From NCBI GenBank assembly GCA_016715065.1, contig JADKBN010000002.1:310001-374000 (forward strand): DNA of 64,000 bases, written 5' to 3'. The notes under the pieces are model-generated. The model worked only from the letters and a program-made list of their open reading frames with translations, ran no database searches and was not told the origin of the DNA. The stretch is from Fibrobacterota bacterium (GTDB lineage: Bacteria; Fibrobacterota; Fibrobacteria; UBA5070). Positions 8,967 through 18,479 of the stretch are shown piece by piece. How positions within the stretch are numbered: the first letter of the stretch is position 1; every line of letters begins with the position of its first letter. Both the position numbers and the translations under genes were made by a program.

Positions 8967-9123
8967 TGGCAGGGGTTCCAAGGGGGCGAGGCTATTCGGA
9001 AGGCCGGTCATCCGGCCTGTAGAGCCCGAGACCCCTTGGCGCGCGGGATTGCAAAGGGCCGCCGCGCAGCGGTCCTTTGCCACGAGGAGGTACAGGAGGA
9101 GCGTGAAGCGTCCTCCTGTAAAA
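8967..9123. repeat. Dispersed repeat R2, copy 1
   Basis: Close to identical to 28645-28799. It opens with TGGCAGGGGTTCCAAGGGGG and contains an outer CCAAGGGG...CCCCTTGG pairing, an inner GGCCGG/CCGGCC hairpin, then GCAAAGG...CCTTTGC and ACAGGAGGA...TCCTCCTGT hairpins joined by the linker CACGAGGAGGT. A further hairpin, TGCAGGGC/GCCCTGCA, lies just downstream. Confidence 0.8.
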
Positions 9124-9227
9124 CGGTGCAGGGCAAAGCCCTGCAAATAACAGAAACCCGAGTGCGGAGCGCTGGAAAATCGTTTTAGAGAGCGTTCGCC
9201 AGAAAAAAGGCCCGACGCAGTCGAGAG

Positions 9228-9243
9228 TGTGATTTAGATCACA
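9228..9243 (+). promoter_or_regulatory. CRP-type operator ahead of the Ig/RCC1 lipoprotein gene
   Basis: TGTGATTTAGATCACA is a perfect TGTGA-N6-TCACA site, 90 bp upstream of the ATG at 9334 and preceded by GAG as in the other modules. The sequence after the site (GACACGGGCC) differs from the GATTTTTC seen at the other genes. Confidence 0.65.
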
Positions 9244-9333
9244 GACACGGGCCCCCCTCCCCGCAATACATTCACATCCATCATGCACGTTCTTACGTTC
9301 CAACGCAGCCACCCCCCGAAGGAGAATTCCCCC

Positions 9334-12300
9334 ATGTCCACCCGTTTCTGGCCCAAGGCCTGGCGCGCCGCCGTTCCCCTGGCGGCGCTATCGATCTTCT
9401 TTCCTGCCAAAGCACCACGGTGATCGAGGAGGAGGCTCCGCCCTCCGCTGGAAACCACTACGTGCATTTTCTGGTGCCGGACAGTGCAACGCTGCCGGAT
9501 AGCCTGTCGTATCAATCCCGGCTGGATTCCGGATCCACCACCTTCTCCTCCTCGGTCGACCCCAAGGGCTTGATGGTCCGGCTCATGCCGTTTCTCAACC
9601 AGCTGGACAATCGCGATACCTTGGCCATCCACACCTACCGCCTGGGCCTCCACATCGGGGTCATCCACTGCGCGAGCGTCGATTACATGGAGATCGCGGG
9701 AAAGCGCACCGTGCGTACCGGCGCCGATTCGCTGGCGATCGCCATGTTGCGCACCTTCGACAGCCTCCGCAAAGCCACGCCAAACAACTTCAAGGACACG
9801 TCGGCGGCGGGTAAACAATCCGCGTTCCAGCAGGCGATCGCGCAATTCGTGTTTCGCGGCCACCCTAGCACGGCGGCGTACCTGCGATTGGTCCCGGTCG
9901 GCTTGGATACCGCCCAGGTCAATCGTCAGATTCTGACGCTGGCGGCCAAGTCCGGTCTGACCTTGGGCGAGGTGGTGCACCAGTGGAATCTGGCAGTGGA
10001 CTACCCGGCCGCACGCAAGGCGCTGGCGTCCCTGAGCGTGGACACCGCAAGCCTCAACCCCTTCCAGTTGGACACCCCGCTGCATCTGGACACGTTGCAT
10101 CTGGGCGAGCCGGCGGTGGGCTTGGTGGGCAAGATCCGCGGCAAGAAGGGAATCAAGGAGGTGAAGTTCGTGATCGAAAACGATTCGGGCGATCGGTCCG
10201 ATCGATTTGTCCTCGCGGATGCTCCCGACCTGAAAAGCAGCCCGGAGCGGATGGACTTCGCGGGGCATCCCACCTTTGCGCCTCGGGCCAATGCCGCGCT
10301 GGGCTCGTACACCTTGCGTCTGCACGCGACCGACAGCGTGGGCAATGTGCAGACCTATTCCACCACCTTCAAGTTGGCGGGGGCCTTGGACCACAGCGGG
10401 CCGCGTCTGACGGTGCTGGATCCGGTGGGATCGGTGGTGCGCGACTTCGACAACCCTCTGTTGACCGTGAAGGTGGCGGCTGTCGATAGCTCCGGCGTGA
10501 TGTCGGTGCAGATCGATGGCAAGGACGCGAAAAGAGGATTGGACGGAAATTGGTCGATCGAACTGACCGTACCGGTCAGTGCCACGAGCCAGGTGGTCTT
10601 GATCCAGGCGAAGGATTCGGTGGACAACACGAGCGAGACCCAGATCCACATCCGCCGCAACGAAGCCCCTGTTCCCACGGTGCCGCGCCTGACCCTGGTG
10701 GGTCCGGCCAACGGCACCTTGGTCCCGTTCGATTCGGCCGGGGTCTGGGTGGAGTGGCGCGCGGTGACGGATTTTGGCAAGATCGAGACCGTGACCATCG
10801 ATGGAAAGCCCGCCAAGCTGGAGGGCGAGGTGTGGCGCCTGTGGGTGGCCCTGGCGCCCGACGGCAAGCTGGTGAACCTGCCGGTGAAGGCCCAGAGCTC
10901 GGTGCCGTTGAGCATCACGGAATTCGTTTCGGTGGGTCGCAAAGCCGATAGCGCGGGCCCGTTGGTCCAGTGGGGCGCCCCCGGCCAGGGGCATCGGGTG
11001 GCCTACGATACCAAGGCGTTGGACGTGAGCGTGTCCGTTTCGGATGCGTCGGGACTGGATTCGGTGCGCATCGAGGGCAAAAAGCCGGATACCGCCGCGG
11101 GGCAGTGGAAGGCCACGATCGATCTGGCCGGCCCCGGCGAGATCACGCGCATCCATGTCAAGGCGTGGGATCGATTGGGCAACGGTACAGATTCTGTCTT
11201 GCTGGTGTCGCGCGACCAGATCCCGGGCCAATTGCCTCCGGCTCTGACCTGGAAGAGCCCGTCCAATGCATCCGGCACGGTCATCCCGTTTGCGGAATCC
11301 AAATATCTGGTCCAGTGTGTTCTGACCGACATTTCCGGCGTGGAGTCGGGCAGCGTGAAGATCAATGGCGTGGTGGCGACGGCGGTCAACGACTCGCTGT
11401 GGGAGCACTGGGTGGACTTGCCTCCAGACGGCAAAGCCCAGACCATCACGTTGGAGGCCAAGAACAAACGGGGCGTATCCATCTCCGGATTCGTATCGGT
11501 GGCCCGTGCCACCGACTCGGAAAAGCCCATCGCCACAAAGCTGGAGGGCACCAAGGATCAGAGCGTGCGATTCGATACGACTTCGGTGGAAGTCGGTTGG
11601 AATGCAAAGGACAACGACCGGATCGCCCAGGCCTGGATCCAGGACACCTTGGTGACGGCCGATGCCACGGGCTACCACCTGCGGGTGTCGCTGGCGGTGG
11701 CCACGCAGTGGATCAAGTTCCGGGCGGTGGATCCGGCGGGCAACGAGGTCCGCGACAGCGTGAGCGTGGAGCGTCGGGCCGATACCGTCAAGGCGGTGAC
11801 GTTTTCCGACACCAACGGCAAACTGCGGTCGGGGAGTTTCTGGGTGAAGCTCTCGTGCGCTACCCCCGGCGCCGTGATCCGCTTCACGCGCAATGGCGCA
11901 GACCCCACCAAAGGGGATGAGCTCTACGCCGACAGCATCCAGATCGACACGACCATCACGCTAAAGGCGCAGGGTTTTGCGACCGGGCGAGCGGACGGGC
12001 CGGTGGTGGAGCAAGGATTCCAGCTGGCGGTGCCGGTGAAGGTGTTTGGCGGGGAGGGGCCTACCATGGTCATCATGAGTGATTCCAGCTTGTGGGGATT
12101 TGGTCGAAACAATTGCAATGCGATTGGTGGTACGAGGGGTTGCCAAAGGACTAGTTATCTTGAGCTTCTGCCCCGGAAATTGGCCGAATCCGTTGTCCAT
12201 GCCGCAAGCTTTCCAGACGAATCCAGTTGGGTGCAGTCCGACGGCACGTTGTGGGCAGTCGGTGCAAACACAGTAGGGAGTGCTGGAGTCGGGGTGGATG

Positions 12301-13055
12301 AGCCACTTCTGACACCTGCCCTGGTGACTCGCGGGGTGGCCAAGGTTCTCCGAGGAGCAAGTAGGTCAGTAGTGCTAAAGCGGGATGGTTCCCTTTGGGG
12401 GGCTGGAGTGAATGGCTCGGGGGCACTTGGGCTTGGAAGCGTGGGAAAAACGAACCAATTGATCAAAATCGCGGACGGGGTTCAGGATATGGGTATTGGA
12501 GAGGGATTCGGGTATTTTCGGAAGACCGATGGAACGCTCTGGGGAATGGGTGTCTTTCCCGCCCTTGGTCTGAATTCAAAAGTGCCCGTGAAATTATTGG
12601 ATTCTGTGGCGGTCTTTCCCGAGCAATGTATCGGGACATTTCTCTTCACGAAGGTTGATGGTTCGTTGTGGGGAGGTGGCGACAATTCCTATGGACAGCT
12701 TGGGCTTGGGCACCAAGATTCCGTAGCTGGCCTGGTGCAACTGAGTGATTTTAAGGGAAAGGAGGTTCAAGCGATTGCAATAGGGGGAATGCATTCCCTT
12801 CTGCTCCTAAAAACGGGCGAAGTCTATGGGATGGGAGACAATACTTTTGGGCAACTCACCGGCAATCAGACAGCGATTCCTGTTTCTACGCCAGTAAAGC
12901 TATTTGAAGACGCCATTGCGGTGGCTTGTGGATACTACAACTCAGAAATCTTGGGCCGCAATGGCGTGCTCATGAGCTACGGATCGAATTGGGATGGACA
13001 ACTCGGCGGCGGCGTGTTGGGACATGTAGCCCAGACGGTTCGGGTACGCTTCTAG
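9334..13055 (+). CDS. Large surface lipoprotein with Ig-like repeats, chitobiase-like and RCC1 domains (frameshift in the signal peptide)
   Basis: ATG 9334 has AAGGAG upstream and encodes a signal peptide (MSTRFWPKAWRAAVPLAALSI). That frame stops at 9421. The main frame, open to 13055, reads LLSCQSTT just before position 9420, a good lipobox. One inserted base near 9397 joins the two and gives about 1240 residues. After the Cys come an acidic linker, about 170 helical residues, several Ig-like repeats (residues about 250-780, with D-x-x-G-N motifs), a chitobiase C-terminal-like domain (GAVIRFTRNGADPTKGDELY) and RCC1-type propeller repeats (GxLWGxGxNxxGQLG) to the end. It is probably anchored on the cell surface. 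The RCC1 part is visibly richer in A+T than the rest. A CRP-type site precedes the gene. Confidence 0.75.
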
Positions 13056-13067
13056 CAGGCCCCTGGC

Positions 13068-13102
13068 CGGCAACGACAGCCCCTGTGGGGCTGTCGTTGC
13101 CG
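13068..13102. terminator. Strong hairpin between convergent genes
   Basis: A 16-bp perfect stem (CGGCAACGACAGCCCC / GGGGCTGTCGTTGCCG) with a TGT loop, 13 bases after the stop at 13055 and ahead of the convergent gene ending at 13141. It lacks a T-run on either side, so it may act as a bidirectional or factor-assisted terminator. Confidence 0.65.
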
Positions 13103-13140
13103 ATCCCTGCATGGACGATTTCGATCGGATGATCGATCGA

Positions 13141-16062
13141 TCACGAGCCTTCTTGGGCAGGCTTTTTGATCACAAACCCGGATTGCTTTTTGAGGAGGCG
13201 GTCCAACATCGCGAAGTCGTAGCGCTCGTTGACCGTGGAATGGTACGGAACGATTTTTTCGCGAAAGTCCCTGGCTTCGGTGTAACGCTTCGCAACGATC
13301 AGGTAAGCGTAGATGTCGAAGCTGTTGGCCAAGCTGAGGTCGTTGGGAAGATTGTCGAGGGCTTTCCACAGTCGCACCAGGGCGGAGTCGTGGCGTCCTC
13401 GATTCATGTACCACGACCACCGAAACAGCTCGGCATCCGGGCTGGTGTCTTGGATCGAATCGATATGACGATGGAATTCATCGGTCATGGCCAGAACCTT
13501 CGGAAAAATCCAAGTCCAGGCGGGAATCGAGGTGCGGAACTGTCGCAACAAATCGGCCCGGGTCTTGTCGTCGATCGTATCGGACTTGGCCAGTTTGCCC
13601 CGCACGCGATCGTAGTTCTCTTCCAGCGGAAACGCCCGGGCAAGAATCGAGCGTCGGTTCGGTGGCGCAAAAAGGGCTGCCGGAACCACCGGACGGGATA
13701 CCGCATCCAGGGAAATCGAATTGGCTTCCATCTCGATCAGGAAAGAAGATTGCTGCTTCAGGAAAAACGTCCGCTCCGCCTGGTTTTCGACGAACGGATT
13801 GAATTCGGAATTGAGGGAGGCTTCCACTGTGGCCAGATCGATCGCGTCGTTGTGCAGGACTTCCATGCCGCCGGACAAATCCCGACGAGTCATGAAATTG
13901 GCGGCCAGATAGGTGGAGTCGATCTCGCCCTTGAGTTCGGGTTTCGGATTGATCGGTGAGGACGATGCGACGATGTAGAAGTCCAGCTGGTTGGGCAGAC
14001 TCAGCAGCGCCACATGGTCGAAGTTCTTTCGAATGGTTTTGAGAATGGACAGGATGACATCGCTCGATGTCTCGTAGGAATGGAGCCACTGGACCAGGAT
14101 TCCCTCTTTGGCCATCTTGCCCTTCATTTCCGAATAAAATTCGTCGGTGAACAGGCTGGACACGCCGCTGACCCAAGGATTGGAGGGCTCGGAGATGATC
14201 AGGTCGTAAGGGGCCGATTGCCGTGCGAAGAAGATGCGGGCGTCCTGGAAATGCATCCGGATCCGAGGGTCGTCGTACACGAGTCGGTTGGCGGGATAGA
14301 ACCAGCGCGACAATTCGTAGACCGCAGGCTCGATCTCGATCAAGTCCAGCGAAGTGCAGCGAGGATCTTGGAGGATGGTGTTGGCGGTCTGGCCACTTCC
14401 CATGCCGATCATGGCGGCCCGGAAGTTGCCCGGAGTGTAGGCCCGACCGATCCAGCCCAACATGAATTGGGTCAACGCATCGGAGGCTCCTGACTCTGCG
14501 CCGGTAAGGGGGATCGAAGCATCCGGTTTCCCGTTGGTGGTGAGGATCACGCGATCCTTGCGCTTCAAGATGTGGATGCTCGCGGTTCGCCCGTGGATGA
14601 GGCTGTCGGATTCTGGGACAGGAAATGTCGTCAATCCCCGAAACAGCCCTGATGCCACGATGTGGCTTTTGGGCTGGATGACCAAGCTCCAAACCACCAA
14701 CGCCAAGGAGCCGGCAGCCAAGGCCAGCAGGGCGCGCGGGCGTTGGGGCATCAGCTTGTAGAACAGCAACAGGGCCAATCCGAGGTCGATCGCGGCCCCA
14801 ACTCCCACGAGCCGGAACAATCCCAAGGCGGGCATCAAGATCAAGCCAGCGATCGCCGCACCGGTGATGGCCCCCAAGGTGTTCCATGCGTAGACCTTGC
14901 CCGTGGCCGACTCGTCGTGACCAGAGGCCAAAAGCAGACGGCAGATCAAAGGCAAGGTCATGCCGGCAAACCAGGAAGCTGGCAGCATCACCAAAATGCA
15001 GAACAAGTACCGGGCAATGGTGAAGAACGGATAGGATTCGGCCGAGCGGAGGAAGACCAGGTTCAGCCCGTTGGCGGCTCGGAAAATAGGCTCGTAGGCC
15101 ACCACCCCGATCACCGCAGCCCCTGCCATGGCGATCTGCGCGACGATCAAGGTTTTGGTCAGATTCCAGTGCGGGTGCCGGTGCACGGTCCACGCGCCAC
15201 CTGCCAGCCCCAAGATGAAGGCCGAGACCATCAGATCGAAGGCGTGGGTGGAAGAGCCCAGCAACAAGGCCAGGTACCGGATCCAGCCGATCTCGTAGAA
15301 AAACGACGAAAGGCCTGTCACCAAGGCAGAGGCGAGCAACAGCCAAGGCACCGGCTTGACAGCCGGCGAAGGGGCTTGGGGGGTGGCGGGCTTCGCATTG
15401 GCCACGGCGGGCGCAGCGGCCGGGTCATGCTTCAGGCTCTTTCGGTGGGCCAGCCAGGCCAGGCCCGCGATGCCGGTATTGAGGCCGCCCGCGACCATCA
15501 GAGCGCCGGCGGTTCCCAGATGTGGAATCAGGAAGTACGAGTTGAGAAGAGCGCCAAACGCTGCGCCCAGAGAGTTCCCAAAGTACAGCCGAGCGATGGA
15601 ATCTTGGCCGCCATCCTTCTGAAGGCGGATGAAGTACGCCGTGGCCAGCGGATAGGTCATCCCGATCAGAAGCGCAAACGGAAGCGTGAGCGCCACGCCC
15701 ACTCCCACGGAGGCCAGTGTTGCTGTGGTTTCGGAAGTGCCCACCAGGATCCCGGAATCCAACAACAGTGCACGCAGGGCCAGGAATTCGTGGTGGAACA
15801 CGAACCCGCCGATCCCGATGCCCAGTTCCACCAGCACGTAGGCTTTCAGAGGATTTTTGATCCGGTGGATCCATTTCCCGGCCAGGGCGCTGCCCAGTCC
15901 GATTCCTCCCATGTACACCACGAGCGTCAGGATCTGACCATAGGCGGAGTGCCCCAGGATGATCCCCAGATACCGCGCCCAAACGGTTTCGTGGACCAGA
16001 CCCGCGATCCCGGAAAGCACGAAGAGGATCAGAAATTGAGTGGGCAAAAGCTTCAGCTTCAT
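13141..16062 (-). CDS. Fused multi-spanning membrane protein / spermidine-synthase-like protein
   Basis: About 973 residues. ATG 16062 (MKLKLLPTQFLIL) with AGGAAA upstream is preferred over the ATG at 16092. The first 480 residues hold about 12-14 transmembrane segments of the fused MFS/spermidine-synthase type (GIAGLVHETVWARYLG). Residues about 490-720 form a Rossmann methyltransferase fold of the spermidine synthase family: nucleotide motif AAMIGMGSGQTAN, acidic LDLIEIEP, and YDLIISEPSNPWVSGVSSLF. The active-site aspartate usual in true polyamine synthases is replaced by E-P in ISEP, so aminopropyl transfer is uncertain. The last 250 residues are helical, perhaps TPR-like. Proteins of this build are common in bacteria without a fixed substrate. 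Confidence 0.85.
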   Translation of the reverse strand: MKLKLLPTQFLILFVLSGIAGLVHETVWARYLGIILGHSAYGQILTLVVYMGGIGLGSALAGKWIHRIKNPLKAYVLVELGIGIGGFVFHHEFLALRALLLDSGILVGTSETTATLASVGVGVALTLPFALLIGMTYPLATAYFIRLQKDGGQDSIARLYFGNSLGAAFGALLNSYFLIPHLGTAGALMVAGGLNTGIAGLAWLAHRKSLKHDPAAAPAVANAKPATPQAPSPAVKPVPWLLLASALVTGLSSFFYEIGWIRYLALLLGSSTHAFDLMVSAFILGLAGGAWTVHRHPHWNLTKTLIVAQIAMAGAAVIGVVAYEPIFRAANGLNLVFLRSAESYPFFTIARYLFCILVMLPASWFAGMTLPLICRLLLASGHDESATGKVYAWNTLGAITGAAIAGLILMPALGLFRLVGVGAAIDLGLALLLFYKLMPQRPRALLALAAGSLALVVWSLVIQPKSHIVASGLFRGLTTFPVPESDSLIHGRTASIHILKRKDRVILTTNGKPDASIPLTGAESGASDALTQFMLGWIGRAYTPGNFRAAMIGMGSGQTANTILQDPRCTSLDLIEIEPAVYELSRWFYPANRLVYDDPRIRMHFQDARIFFARQSAPYDLIISEPSNPWVSGVSSLFTDEFYSEMKGKMAKEGILVQWLHSYETSSDVILSILKTIRKNFDHVALLSLPNQLDFYIVASSSPINPKPELKGEIDSTYLAANFMTRRDLSGGMEVLHNDAIDLATVEASLNSEFNPFVENQAERTFFLKQQSSFLIEMEANSISLDAVSRPVVPAALFAPPNRRSILARAFPLEENYDRVRGKLAKSDTIDDKTRADLLRQFRTSIPAWTWIFPKVLAMTDEFHRHIDSIQDTSPDAELFRWSWYMNRGRHDSALVRLWKALDNLPNDLSLANSFDIYAYLIVAKRYTEARDFREKIVPYHSTVNERYDFAMLDRLLKKQSGFVIKKPAQEGS

Positions 16063-16204
16063 CGTTGATGTTTCCTGCGTGGTGAGAGCCATCGAGGATC
16101 ATTGGTCGCCTGGTGCGGGCGAAAAGTTTGGCCTCGAGGCGACAAAGCGTAGAATCTGGGGCGCGGAGGTGGGTGGATTCGGCTGCGCCGTGGCATTTCT
16201 CGGT

Positions 16205-16335
16205 TCCCACCGAGTGTGGCCGGGTGCGGACCCGGGGCCGTATTCACGGGGCTGCCGCGCCCCGTGCCGGCGGCCAGAGGGACTGACGCCGTCCCTCTGG
16301 ACTCCCGCGCCGGGGGCGCAGCCCTGGAACGGCCA
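16205..16335. repeat. Modular hairpin region in a 700-bp intergenic space
   Basis: The space 16063-16763 has no convincing gene. This part has hairpins GGGGC...GCCCC, AGAGGGAC...GTCCCTCT and GGGCGCAGCCC joined by GGACTCCCGC, the same linker type as CACTCCCGCC in repeat R1. It looks like a diverged member of the same kind of element. 16336-16520 shows nothing recognisable. Confidence 0.45.
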
Positions 16336-16526
16336 ATGCCGTGCTGGGCCGGGTGGGCGATGGGGATTTTGGGCAGATCCATTGGCGAGATCATCAGGGT
16401 CGCGATCGGTATCGTTCGCCCGTTTGGCCGTTCCATTCCGCTCGCCCCCGGACCCCGTCACCCCTGTTATGTGCCGGATTCTGTCGCTCGGGGTGGAAGT
16501 GTCCGTCAGATGGGAGTGAACGGGAT

Positions 16527-16563
16527 CTTTGCAAATCCACTTTTCAAAAGTGGATTTGCAAAG
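16527..16563. repeat. Perfect 18+1+18 palindrome
   Basis: CTTTGCAAATCCACTTTT, one C, and its exact reverse complement. The arms cannot form a normal RNA loop, which suggests a DNA-level signal or a mobile-element relic rather than a classical terminator. It lies 53 bp before the first CRP-type site of the next gene. Confidence 0.7.
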
Positions 16564-16615
16564 TCTGGCCCCCAAGGCACACCTTCTGATCCTGTCAACC
16601 CCGGCTTTGCCCAAG

Positions 16616-16659
16616 TGTGATCCAGATCACATCCAATGCGGAGTGTGATCTAGATCACA
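16616..16659 (+). promoter_or_regulatory. Two CRP-type operators, 28 bp apart
   Basis: TGTGATCCAGATCACA (16616-16631) and TGTGATCTAGATCACA (16644-16659). The second is followed by GATTTTTC and, about 31 bp from its centre, TTGGTGATCTTC, which offers an extended -10 (TGGTGATCT). The layout fits a class II CRP-dependent promoter with an extra upstream site. The flanks, from CAAGGCACAC to CAGAC, are repeated almost exactly at 18432-18560. Confidence 0.7.
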
Positions 16660-16763
16660 GATTTTTCTTCCCCGATTGGTGATCTTCCCTGCAGACGGAG
16701 ATCCAACAGTCAGTCTCCGATGAATCCGTACCTTTACAGTGCCCTCCCCGACGGAGAAATCCC

Positions 16764-17117
16764 ATGTCCCAAGCGCTCACACCCAAATCACCGTCCATTT
16801 CTGTCAAGGCCAACGGTGCTCCCAAGCCAGTGGCAGGCAAGCCGTATGTTCGCAAGCAGTGGGTGCGCCAAAAAACATTGCATGTGGGGCAGGATGGTGG
16901 TTGTTGGGTCCGGAATATCTGGGTGGCGCCGGCTTGCCGCGACAGGGTGGAGCTGGACCTGCTCAAGCTGGGGCCGCGTCTTTCCGAGAAGTCGATCTAT
17001 TCTGTCTATGCAGTGTCGGGTGGATCACTGGGCGGCCCTCTGCCCGCCAACAAAGCCGGTTTGCCGCCGGAACCAGAATTCAAGTACTCAGGGGATGTCT
17101 GGGAAGAGCAGAATTAG
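16764..17117 (+). CDS. Short chimeric protein sharing its tail with the following lipoprotein
   Basis: 117 residues from ATG 16764 with ACGGAGAAA upstream. The first 60 residues (MSQALTPKSPSISVKANGAP, then KPYVRKQWVRQKTLHVGQDG) match nothing else here. From base 16946 the sequence is an almost exact copy of the last 165 bp of the next gene (18197-18363), encoding VELDLLKLGPRLSEKS and YSVYAVSGG. This looks like the start of one gene joined to the end of another by recombination or internal deletion. It keeps its own tandem-operator promoter and is followed 3 bases later by the lipoprotein gene. It may be expressed, but may be only a relic. Confidence 0.5.
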   Translation: MSQALTPKSPSISVKANGAPKPVAGKPYVRKQWVRQKTLHVGQDGGCWVRNIWVAPACRDRVELDLLKLGPRLSEKSIYSVYAVSGGSLGGPLPANKAGLPPEPEFKYSGDVWEEQN

Positions 17118-17120
17118 GCA

Positions 17121-18365
17121 ATGAGGACAGTGCTCAATTTCTTCACTACCGCATATTTTCCAAGGAATGGAAACGTAGGGGTTCGATCCTCGTTGTCGGT
17201 GCGGATCCTGGTGTTATTGATTGGCTTGACCTGCACCGCCTGCCACGAAAATCGTCCGCGAGGAACTGGCGACGAAAGTGAAATGCGAGTGACCAAAACC
17301 GTATTCGGCGACGTGGTAGTCCAGCAAGAGCATGTGCACGACGGAAAATTTGATGTCGCTTCTTGGCAGCAAGCGAATAGATCAGGCCAAAAACCCATTG
17401 ATGACGTGATCTTCAAGTTGTCCATGGATTCCTGGATCGAATCCGGGAGCTGTGAATTTTGGCAGGCCATGTTTGCCTTTCCGTCAGGGAATGTGAAAGT
17501 CAAACGTTTCGGTGGATTTGATGACGAGGAAAATTTGCGAGAGCGATATGGGATCGACGACTACCTCTCGCTGGTTGTTTCAAATAAGGACGCTGAATAT
17601 GTTCGTGGGTTGACAAAGAACGGAGATCCGATGTGGTCTCAAGTGATTCCATTTGAGTATATCGGGCTGGACACCCAAGCATCGAACAGCTTTGAGCTGA
17701 AATATTTTGAATTTCGGCGGCAGCGTAGCGATATATTCGGGCCGAGTGATTCACTGGGCTCATTCCGCGTTTGGGCCATCCTGCCTGATCGAATTGTTGC
17801 CGTTCAAGATGTGGAAGTGGGTGTGGATCGCCATCGTCACCAGGAAATGATGGAAGCTCGCCGTGCGGCGGCAGTCCCGCGAGATCGACTTCCGGAGCTG
17901 TTCCAGGTAGACAAACGGATCTGGACAAAGGTGTCCTTCGAGCCTTCCGCGATTCCCCCAGGAATCCATCTGTCGTGGTCCTCTGGTGATTTGCCAAAAC
18001 TTGTCCTCGAGTTCCGACTGCCTTGGCAACGGTCGGATGAAGTGGTTCTTCCCCACGATCCTTTCATCTTGGAAGGCCTGGATGTTCCGTCCGGCGTAAA
18101 GGAGTTCACCTTGTTGTTTCCGGCGATGAATGCGCTGTTGGAAATTCCTGTCGTGCTCCCCGCCTACCCTGACGGCAAAGGCGAATGCGTGGGCAAGGTG
18201 GAGCTGGACCTGCTCAAGCTGGGGCCGCGCCTTTCCGAGAAGTCGATCTATTCGGTGTACGCGGTGTCGGGTGGATTGTTGGGTGGCCCGCTGCCCGCCA
18301 ACAAAGCAGGCTTGCCGCCGGAACCAGAATTCAAGAACTCGGGGTATGTCTGGGAGGAGCAGTAG
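17121..18365 (+). CDS. Putative lipoprotein of an effector-associated family
   Basis: 414 residues. The N-terminus has a basic start, a hydrophobic core (RILVLLIGLTCTAC) and a lipobox-like C-T-A-C. A GTG at the RILVLL segment could be the true start. The mature part is soluble and acidic, with no known domain. Residues about 250-400 are shared with the protein at 7333-8442 (KRIWTK, PGIHLSWSSG, DEVVLPHDPFILEGLDVPSG, then GKVELDLLKL). The last 55 residues are duplicated in the preceding short gene. It sits downstream of the paired CRP-type operators and ahead of the second toxin locus. Envelope location is inferred. The function is unknown. Confidence 0.65.
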   Translation: MRTVLNFFTTAYFPRNGNVGVRSSLSVRILVLLIGLTCTACHENRPRGTGDESEMRVTKTVFGDVVVQQEHVHDGKFDVASWQQANRSGQKPIDDVIFKLSMDSWIESGSCEFWQAMFAFPSGNVKVKRFGGFDDEENLRERYGIDDYLSLVVSNKDAEYVRGLTKNGDPMWSQVIPFEYIGLDTQASNSFELKYFEFRRQRSDIFGPSDSLGSFRVWAILPDRIVAVQDVEVGVDRHRHQEMMEARRAAAVPRDRLPELFQVDKRIWTKVSFEPSAIPPGIHLSWSSGDLPKLVLEFRLPWQRSDEVVLPHDPFILEGLDVPSGVKEFTLLFPAMNALLEIPVVLPAYPDGKGECVGKVELDLLKLGPRLSEKSIYSVYAVSGGLLGGPLPANKAGLPPEPEFKNSGYVWEEQ

Positions 18366-18383
18366 CTCGGGGACCAGACCTTT

Positions 18384-18427
18384 TTCCTGTGGTGGGGTCG
18401 TATGGCCATACGACCCCACCACAGGAA
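18384..18427. terminator. 44-bp perfect palindrome after the lipoprotein gene
   Basis: TTCCTGTGGTGGGGTCGTAT followed by GG and the exact reverse complement, with no spacer, 18 bases after the stop at 18365. Preceded by TTT and followed by GAG. It could end transcription from upstream, but a loopless 22+22 palindrome is also typical of a mobile repeat. The rest of 18366-18685 holds operators and a short palindrome. Confidence 0.5.
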
Positions 18428-18479
18428 GAGACCCACCAAGGCACACCCTCTGATCCTGTCAACCAGGTTCCGGCCCAAG

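Noticed and set aside
14662..16068. A 468-codon plus-strand frame opposite the membrane/spermidine-synthase fusion
   Set aside because: It is antisense to a gene with clear family motifs; the peptide is rich in Q, G and R and has no domain.
16040..16620. Overlapping frames of 125-171 codons on both strands in the 700-bp gap
   Set aside because: The gap is GC-rich repeat DNA with hairpins. All frames overlap one another, none has a ribosome site, and none resembles a protein.
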